In this document: positions 56,941-64,000 of the stretch, one piece after another
How the letters are laid out: every line of letters begins with the position of its first letter
Position numbering within the stretch: position 1 is the stretch's first letter
Assembly: GCA_001592805.2 (NCBI GenBank)
Contig: CP051139.1
Span: 1,116,001 to 1,180,000, forward strand
DNA length: 64,000 nt
Direction of reading: 5' to 3'
From: Peltaster fructicola
Taxonomy: Eukaryota > Ascomycota > Dothideomycetes
Translations under genes and position numbers: made by a program
Notes under the pieces: model-generated
The model's input: only the letters and a program-made list of their open reading frames with translations
Databases searched by the model: none
What the model was told of the DNA's origin: nothing

Positions 56941-58216
56941 TTAGAAGTCGGCGAAGGAACGCTCATACTTGGCTTGCATCTCCTGCAGCACACGTTAGCA
57001 AGCTCCGGATCTATCACGCAATCACTGACTTTCGTATACACATCGCGATGTGCTGGTTCTGCGTCATATTCGTCAAAGTTTCGCGTATCGTCTGCTCCTC
57101 GTAGATGTGGTACGATAGGACCCTGCATCTTCCGATGATACAAGGCATCCCAATCGATGGTCTTGAACCACGAATGTGCCTTCACAGTTGCGGCGCCGCC
57201 TTTGACGTTGCCGAGTCTTTTCGTAACGTCAACTGTACAAAGCCCAGCGATAATGTCACGAGCGTCCGGTGTCATGGCACTGGGATATCGCACCTTGCCT
57301 TCAACGATCTGCTCGTAGATCTTCATGGGATTCTGGTCCCAGAAGGGCGGCTGACCTACCAGGAACTCATAGATGAGAATGCCGAAAGCCCACCAGTCGA
57401 CTGCCGTGCCGTGCCCGGTGTTCTTGATGACTTCCGGAGCAAGGTACTCGGGGGTCCCGCAGAGTGTGTAGGTCTCTCCTTTGAAACATGATCAGCTTGC
57501 AAATACTAGCTTCTGCTGTCAGACTCACGAGTATCGATCTTCTTAGCAAAGCCGAAGTCGACCAGCTTTAGATGGCCATCTGCATCAATGAGAATGTTCT
57601 CAGGTTTCAGATCGCGATATGCTACACCCTCCTTCTCGTGCAGGAACTCCAAGATCAAGCAGATCTCTGCGGCATAGAACTGCGATGTAGGCTCATTGAA
57701 GCGTCGAGCTCGTCGCAGGTACGAGAATACCTCGCCTCCAGGACAATAGTCCAACACCATGTATAACGAGTCTTCGTCCTGGAAGCTGGCGATCATGGTG
57801 GTAATAAATGGATGTCCTGCTACAGAAGCAAGCACGTTGCGCTCATTCCGTACGTGCTCGACCTGCTTGAGCCGTATGACCTCCGTCTTTCTCAGGATCT
57901 TGAGCGCAAACACCTTGTTGTTATCTTCCTTCTTACGAGTGGCGAGCTTCGCCAACCATACTCTGGCAAATGTGCCTGTTCCCAACGTCTTGACCAGCTC
58001 GAAGTCGTCTTTGCCCAAGTGCTTCGAGGAGTGTCCTACCGGCTTGTCTTGTGGGTTGATCATGATCTCGTTGACTTCGAGTGTTCGCTTCTCAGCCTGC
58101 CAGTCGGCCAGCTTGCGCTTGTCCTCCTCATGTTCCTCGTAGTTCGCCTTATCGGCACTGCTATGGCTCGTGTGGTGGAAGCGAGCGGCCATCTTGTCCA
58201 GCATAGCGGGCGCCAT
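56941..58216 (-). CDS. cAMP-dependent protein kinase catalytic subunit
   Basis: AGC-family Ser/Thr kinase. Predicted 392 residues in three exons: 58216-57529, 57478-57030 and 56982-56941. Glycine loop GTGTFARV near residue 95, the Lys in FALKILRK, YRDLKPEN (200-207, the PKA-type YRD), DFGFAK (from 220), and activation loop ETYTLCGTPEYLAPE with Thr232 as the expected PDK1 site. The last intron has a GCTAAC branch site and must be removed to give the C-tail EMQAKYERSFADF, which is the hydrophobic motif. Reading through it gives an unrelated tail. The N-terminal 80 residues are charged. Which of the two fungal PKA catalytic paralogues this is cannot be told. PKA links nutrient sensing to growth and stress. 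Confidence 0.93.
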
Positions 58217-58852
58217 GGCGGACGGTCGAACGCCGAGAAACGAGCCAAGATATCTCAATCAATGCTTCATTCCATGGGCGTTGTTGTGATCGACAGGAGA
58301 GTGCTTAGACCTCGGGCGAGCTTGGCTTTAGATGGATTGACATGCCTTTCATGCTTGTGCTTATGAGCATGGAGCTGGGTATCTGTCAGGAAGCATGATT
58401 GACAAGCAAAACCTCAAGAGCTTGTCTTGCAGTTGGCGGGGGGTCGCATCTGGGCGTTTGCTGCAGCTTCCCATCGATGACGCACGTGGAGAGTCGCGAG
58501 CGAACGGAGCATGGCTATCGCACGAGCTGCGAGGCCGGAGAACGATTGTGCAGAGCATATTCTCTACGCGATTCTCGCCGTCAAATGCTAAATCAAGGCA
58601 GGGTCACCGTCGCGTGACGCCCAGTCCTGCAATCGTGAGCGAAGCATTGTTCAAGACGATGTTGCTAATTTGAGAATGTGGGACGACGCGTCCACACAAC
58701 ACTCTCGCTTGAATTGTCTGCTGCTTATGTGTTTCATCGTCACCTCATTCGTATTTGCCAGCCGCTCGGCCCTGATCCTCCTTGCAGCGTCGGACTTTTG
58801 AACATGATATCGAGGCAACAAACCGTCCTCCAATGCAGCGGCTCTGCGCGGG
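58217..58852. promoter_or_regulatory. Divergent region, PKA and IRS4 genes
   Basis: 636 bp between the assigned starts. The last 44 bp are in frame with IRS4 and look coding (from 58809), so a 5' exon of IRS4 may lie here. Otherwise no feature is seen. Confidence 0.4.
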
Positions 58853-60703
58853 ATGACGGACAGACGAGGTCCCTCGTGGGCAAGCCACTCCGCAACCGTT
58901 GACAACAATAACGAAGCCTCTTCAAATGCAGCTTTGCTCAGCGCCAACCGTGTGTACCAGCATCGCGCATCATCCATCAGATCAGTGTCGACGAGCAGTG
59001 TTGCCAGCAATAGCGCTCGAGCTGCAGCAGTGCGCGTTGGATCGCATACTTCTGATCATGGATTCGAGGACTCTGGTTCCGAGATGACAGACAACCCAGC
59101 AGGTTTGGTCCTGCCTCCTCAAGCTCAGCGAGCGCAGTCACGGTCGCCCTCCTATACAGCAAGCCTAGGCCTGCCACAACCTCAGCGAACGCAGCCACTC
59201 TCGCCATCTCATACGGCAGCTCTAGTCGCTGCTGCTCGCGCTAGCCAGCCAAAGGCAGATGCTCCTACTTCACGGTCTACCACTACCACCAAGAAACCTT
59301 CGATCGCGCCAAAACCACGAAGACTATCCATCTCCAGTCTCTCGCAAAAAGCCTCTACCATTAATTCCCCGAACGACACCTCTTCAATCCCTTCTACACC
59401 TTCTCTTGTCAGTCTTTTCGAACGGAAGTCCGGCGACACCTCGAGCGAGAAACAGCTCGATCCAATCATAGTCAAACCAGTCAAAGGCTTATCGGTTCGG
59501 TCTCCCAAACCGCACCGGCCAGATGGGATTCATTCGGTATTTAAAATGGAAGTGGGCTCTGCTGGCAGGCCTCCACCAAGTAAGCAGCAAGACGCCGGGC
59601 ACAGGAAAGCGGAAGTAGGCCTTCTGGCGCAGGTCGAGTCAGGCGACAACGCCAGCCAGCAGCACCTCAGTTCCACCGACATCAGTGGCAACACCACAAG
59701 TCGTGCTACCACCGGAGGACGCGAGGAAGGAGGTCAGGTTCACAAAGTCCGAAACACCACTGAGTCCAAAGATTTTGCCCCAGGAGGTGAAACTGGTCCG
59801 GTCACAGCCCCAACTCAAGACCACGCAGTAGAGCCACCACGATTACTCAGAACATCTCCAACTGGACCAAGCCCTACAAATAACCTACGACCTCAACGCG
59901 CACAAACATCTCCTATTGATATACGGCCTCGTCCGAATCCCATATCCAGCTACGACAACGTCTCAACCTCGGGACAGTCCACACAAAGCCTTTCGGCTAC
60001 CTATCGCCAGCTATACCCCAAGAAAACCACACCCTTGACGACAGACAACGAACTTGCCAACGCAATCGTGGCGTCAAGTCTGGCAACATCTAGAATCAGC
60101 ACATCTCAGCCGCGAGAACCACCTCCCGTACCTACAAGTCGGCGTCATAGTCGACACATCTTCTACTCTCGCACGCCCAGTCCTGTCAAGGCTGGTCTTA
60201 GACAGACGCTACGCAAGCAAGAAAGCAGCGATTCCGATGAGGAAGACGCTTCACATCCATTTGGCAAACACCAGAAGAAACGACTAATCAGAAAGCACCC
60301 CAACAAGCATCATGAGGGCGATCGCAAGCGCTGGCGAGATGCTGTCACTGAGACCGAACGTAAACGCTACGAGGGCGTCTGGGCTGCGAACAAAGGTCTC
60401 TTCATCATTCCCATGCCGAAAGACTCGGACTCTCGTGTGGACTCAGATGTATTGAACGAACAGGTATGTAATGTGGTCGTCAAAGACATCTGGACCCGTT
60501 CTCGTCTGCCAGATTTCGAGCTTGAGGCTGTCTGGGATCTGGTTGATACCGACAGCATTGGCAGACTCAGTAAAGAGGAGTTCGTTGTGGGTATGTGGCT
60601 GATCGACCAGCGGCTGAAGGGACGGAAGCTTCCTGTGAAAGTACAACCTACAGTATGGGCCTCAGTTCGAGGTATTAAAGGCATAAAGATACGAAAACAA
60701 TAA
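58853..60703 (+). CDS. IRS4: EH-domain protein IRS4/TAX4 type
   Basis: IRS4/TAX4 proteins regulate phosphatidylinositol 4,5-bisphosphate levels, autophagy and cell-wall integrity in yeasts. 616 residues from the ATG at 58853. Residues 1-450 are disordered, Ser/Pro/Thr-rich, with a proline patch REPPPVPTSRR. The basic segment KKRLIRKHPNKHH precedes a C-terminal EH domain at about 495-600 (RKRYEGVWAANKGLF, VVVKDIWTRSRLP, LEAVWDLVDTDSIGRLSKEE, FVVGMWLIDQRLKG). The single calcium-loop-like DTDSIGRLSKEE is visible. The frame stays open 14 codons upstream and reads PSSNAALRG, a plausible continuation, so a short 5' exon may be missing and the start is provisional. Confidence 0.87.
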   Translation: MTDRRGPSWASHSATVDNNNEASSNAALLSANRVYQHRASSIRSVSTSSVASNSARAAAVRVGSHTSDHGFEDSGSEMTDNPAGLVLPPQAQRAQSRSPSYTASLGLPQPQRTQPLSPSHTAALVAAARASQPKADAPTSRSTTTTKKPSIAPKPRRLSISSLSQKASTINSPNDTSSIPSTPSLVSLFERKSGDTSSEKQLDPIIVKPVKGLSVRSPKPHRPDGIHSVFKMEVGSAGRPPPSKQQDAGHRKAEVGLLAQVESGDNASQQHLSSTDISGNTTSRATTGGREEGGQVHKVRNTTESKDFAPGGETGPVTAPTQDHAVEPPRLLRTSPTGPSPTNNLRPQRAQTSPIDIRPRPNPISSYDNVSTSGQSTQSLSATYRQLYPKKTTPLTTDNELANAIVASSLATSRISTSQPREPPPVPTSRRHSRHIFYSRTPSPVKAGLRQTLRKQESSDSDEEDASHPFGKHQKKRLIRKHPNKHHEGDRKRWRDAVTETERKRYEGVWAANKGLFIIPMPKDSDSRVDSDVLNEQVCNVVVKDIWTRSRLPDFELEAVWDLVDTDSIGRLSKEEFVVGMWLIDQRLKGRKLPVKVQPTVWASVRGIKGIKIRKQ

Positions 60704-61132
60704 CAATACAGGCATGACCATATGCTGCCTACATGAACTACTATCACTGACGCGTCGTTTTTACATGTGACGTCCATGAAGTATGAAGCCCAGGACCATG
60801 GGAGCCGAGCGTCGTCAGTCCACATTCCAGCCATGAAACGCTGCTGTTTCACCTTCCAACATTGCAGGCACGCGCTTGGTGACATCTGACACCACAAATT
60901 CAAGACACTTTTGCATTGGTATCGTCGCTAAGACACCTGTTCTCTATCGAACGCGGTGAACAAGAAAAAAGGTTGAGAAGAAGTCAAGAAATCGAAATAT
61001 GCTTTATCAAGCATACGGTGCCATCCATTTAGTCGTCGACGAAGGCCAGTAGTAGTCTCCAACAGCCTTGAAAAAACGCCTCGCCATAAAGACAGATATT
61101 GCAAACCCACGCATATCACCATGACCTGTAGC
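60704..61132. other. Convergent 3' region, IRS4 and SHO1 genes
   Basis: 429 bp between convergent stops. No gene is recognised. Confidence 0.35.
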
Positions 61133-62146
61133 TCACAGCAGAATAAGGTAGTTAGATGGTGCGATACCCGTCTCGCCAGTCTCTTTCTTTGCCTGCCACC
61201 ACCTGCCGCTGACATCTGAAACCTCAAGAATCTCGTGCTTCGTGAATGAAATCTCGTTGGCGTCGTCAGGGTTGGCTTCATAGCTGTAGATGGCCTTCGC
61301 TCTGTATGGGTATTCTGTCGTCTGAGCAGGCTCATTCGCTGCGGTAGTTGGCATTGCTGACATTCGCGACGCAGCTGGCGCAGTGGCAGACTGAGGCTGT
61401 GGGAATGCAGCTGCAGAGCCACGGTTCGAAGCGCCAATTGGTCCACCTGCAAAGCCTGTCACTGGGCTGGACGTCTCGAAGCCGGCAAGCTGGTTGGCAT
61501 TGTACATTTGTGGCTGAGGGTTCTGAGAATTGATGGTTTCAGGGCGGTATGATTGTGTCATGTGTCTGCTGGCGCGGCTTTGTGGATGCTCCTTGTGCAG
61601 TGCGAGCGAGTCGAGGGTCTGTCGGTGTGATGCTTGTGGTTGCGAACCATACTGGAAGATCCAGACGATCTGGGAGATGTGTCAGCATGTTTCCCCGAAC
61701 ACAAAGCGTGTGTATACATACAGCAACCATTGAGAGCAGGATAAAGCCAGCGGCAGCAGCTTCTTTGGCAGCCTCCGAGTTGTAGATTAAGGAGTTGACT
61801 GAGGACGTGGTGATGACCAGACCGGCAGCCAGAAAGCCGACAATAGCGACGTGGTATGTGTAGATTGCGTCAAGACCAACGGCAGCGATGACTCCAATGA
61901 TGCAGCAAAACATGTATGCCAGTGCCCACCACGCGAAGTTTGGGTATGGGTTGCCCTTTGCGACAGAGTATATGCTGGAGCAGAACGCGATGAGCCAGCC
62001 GGCCTACAACAGTGTCAGTCCAGCCCGTTCAGTATTCCACATCAACGTACCACTGCGATGCCTACGGTCGCGAGTGGGAATGGATCTCCATAGATATTGC
62101 TGCTGGCGAATCGTGCTCCGCTACCATATCGTGGACTGTGTTCCAT
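61133..62146 (-). CDS. SHO1: SHO1 osmosensor, four-span SH3 protein
   Basis: Plasma-membrane osmosensor and scaffold of the HOG MAP-kinase branch; its SH3 domain binds Pbs2. Predicted 304 residues in three exons: 62146-62051, 62003-61722 and 61669-61133. Introns are 47 and 52 bp. Four membrane spans lie within residues about 25-135: [56 protein letters not shown] and [20 protein letters not shown] Gln/Pro/Ala-rich linker follows. The SH3 domain covers about 245-304: [39 protein letters not shown]. Length and layout match fungal SHO1. Confidence 0.96.
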
Positions 62147-64000
62147 CTTGCCGAATGAATGAGCGTCGTTACCGTAGCCTGGCATAAGCAATGAGTGGAC
62201 TGGTGTGGGTTTCTAAAGAGTGTCGTCGCTCGATGAGCGTATCGTTGGTGAGATCAGCACCCCCAGCCGAAGACTGCGAAGGTCTAAATTGAGGCGGCGG
62301 CACGGTGTCGTGTCGTAAAGTCGCGTGTGTTGGTGGTGAAACGAAATGGCAGTATGCCAGGTGGTGTTATTGTCGTGGTTGAGTGTGTGTTGTAGTCGTT
62401 CAGACGAGGCGCCGAAGAATCGTCCAGCTGCGCTCCAGGGAGAGACCACGAGACGTCTGAATTAGGGAAGCAGCGCTAAGTCAAAAGCAGCGTCTGAGCG
62501 CACAGGCGGATTTGTTGGAAGCCGGTGCAGCGACGAGGCTTTTTGTCTGCAATTTAACAAGGTTCACGGTCCTTTGCTGATCTTTGTGTCGAGAGCAGAT
62601 GAGGCGGACTCCTCTGATTTGCATGTCGAACACTGGCGGTTCGCGTGCTTTTTGGTCTTCTACACTGGAGCCAGGGAGCACCATGCTGTAGATCGCGTGA
62701 GGCACAGCGCCTCGCAAGGCTCTGCCAGCCACAAACGCTCGGCTGCATGCACATGTCTATTGGATTCTTGCAGCGGTCCAGGTGTCACTTGGATCCCTCG
62801 GGACATTAGCATTGGTTGTTTTGCAGCTCGAGGCTGGGTCCGCAACATCTTTCGACCATGATGCATCATACTGAACTGGCGTTGGAATGCAGCGGCGTTG
62901 ATGGCGTAAGTGTACCACCGAGGAGTCACTTCAACGACGATCACTGTGTAGAGCTCACACACTTGGCCGACTAAAGTTGTATGCATTCCTTCGGTTCGGG
63001 CTCAGGAGCGAGCTAGCAGGCGTATGTGCATTGCTCAGCATTCGAGTTGGCAATGCGTCCGCTTGGGAGAGCATGGACATTGCCTCCAAGTCATCTCAGG
63101 CAAGTTCACTTGTATCTTCCACAGCAATCGTGCTCATCTATACACTCCACCAGCTTCTAGAGTAGCTAGGGTTGACCCACCGCCGAGGGTCTGCGTTTCA
63201 CGGCTAATGATGAGGCTACAGTCGTCAACAATGCTCTCACAGTCTGCGCGTACAGCAGCTTGAATGAGCCATCTGAGCGTAAGCAACAGCTGCTGTGAGC
63301 TCAGGGATCCATAGATGTGAGGCCAAGCTCAAAACTATGGGCATCGACAAAGCGCACATCGACAATTTGAGCTCTCTGAACATGTTTCAGCACATCCTTG
63401 CCGTTAGAGTATTCATGCTCACCAAGCAGCGACAGCCAATATCTTTGCTTGTGCGATACAGTGAAGCCATCTTGAACCAGTACCCGGGTGCTGGCAGTAG
63501 GGGATTACAAGCATGAACAGCTCTACCAACGAGTGATTCTAGCGCAATGACTCAAATTGCCTCCCTTAGAGCGATCATCGTACCATCCAGTGTGGTTACA
63601 AGACCGTGACCAGGATGTGTCTTCGGCGGAAGCACAAGGAGATGGTGCCTGTACGCGGTAGGAGGAGCAGCACCAAGCACAAACACAAGACTCTGCTGTA
63701 TCGTCTTATCTGTATTGTCGACCCGGTACTCGAGTAGGTCTCCTCGTCCAGAATGAGACCATAGAGGCATGTGACAAGTTAGACAGCCTTGCACTATACC
63801 AAGTGACTGATGCTCTGGACGGCCGGATCATGGCCAGTCATGTGGTTCGTAGAGACAAGTCGCGCAGCATGAAAATAAAGACACAGAAGAGTGCCTAGAG
63901 CTTGCTCCTCCTCGCGCGCTGTGCAAAGCCATAGCGTCATCTGTGACAGCATATTGACAAAGCCACGACCGCAGTGCTTCCTACATCCTTGGACCTTTGG
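62147..64000. other. Gene-free right end of window
   Basis: 1.85 kb upstream of SHO1. Short frames exist on both strands, including a minus-strand frame at 63552-63794 with some coding-like composition, but none has a motif. A gene starting beyond the window could reach into the last kilobase; I cannot show it. Confidence 0.35.

Noticed and set aside
50477-62146. A dedicated HOG-pathway gene cluster (phosphatase, PKA, SHO1)
   Set aside because: Unrelated genes (MFS transporter, IRS4) lie between them and fungi rarely cluster this pathway; proximity is probably chance.
63552-63794. 80-codon minus-strand frame near the right edge
   Set aside because: Composition is slightly coding-like, but there is no domain, no splice partner within the window and no clear start.

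Overview
The window is nuclear DNA from a filamentous ascomycete (Pezizomycotina). Gene density and style fit a Dothideomycete, but the class is an inference. The evidence is many GT-AG introns of about 40-76 bp, often with CTAAC/CTGAC-like branch sites, short intergenic gaps, and fungal-type families: LDB19 arrestin, AIM6, SHG1, IRS4, SHO1, a Pyp-type tyrosine phosphatase and a fungal NLR-like protein. I find 28 protein-coding genes, most of them conserved. I recognise no transposon, rRNA, tRNA or CRISPR array. All gene models were spliced by hand from the sequence; exon limits are given in the entries.

Layout. 1-6.6 kb: 3' part of an epoxide hydrolase, an AIG2-like gene, CDC48, and a multi-pass membrane protein. 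6.9-13.6 kb: a GAF hybrid histidine kinase, then a divergent pair encoding 5-carboxyuracil decarboxylase and thymine dioxygenase. Together these two enzymes make up the fungal thymine-to-uracil salvage route. 14.7-22.7 kb: an LDB19/ART arrestin, an AIM6-family phosphodiesterase, a SHG1 (COMPASS) protein with a long RS tail, a small probable complex I subunit, and a CofD/UPF0052 protein. 24-34 kb: disordered proteins of unknown function, the urease accessory protein UreD, cohesin SCC3, and a tail-anchored haem-oxygenase-like protein. 34.8-37.1 kb: the spindle midzone protein ASE1.

37.3-49.7 kb is the most unusual part. An eight-exon, 1,865-residue NLR-like (STAND) protein combines an alpha/beta hydrolase, a P-loop NTPase with an atypical Walker B segment, degenerate ankyrin repeats and a coiled coil. 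It diverges from a fungal membrane protein. Next comes a second divergent pair: a single-pass receptor-like protein and an HSP70-like ATPase, with 258 bp between start codons. 50.5-62.1 kb: a rhodanese-tyrosine phosphatase, a DHA2-type MFS transporter, a PKA catalytic subunit, the EH-domain protein IRS4, and the osmosensor SHO1. 62.1-64 kb shows no convincing gene.

How the genes work together. The clear functional unit is the thymine pair. SHO1, the Pyp-type phosphatase, the hybrid kinase and PKA all act in stress signalling in fungi, but their proximity may be chance. The promoter shared by ureD and SCC3 carries GATA-type sites and MluI cell-cycle boxes, which fit nitrogen control of one gene and G1/S control of the other.
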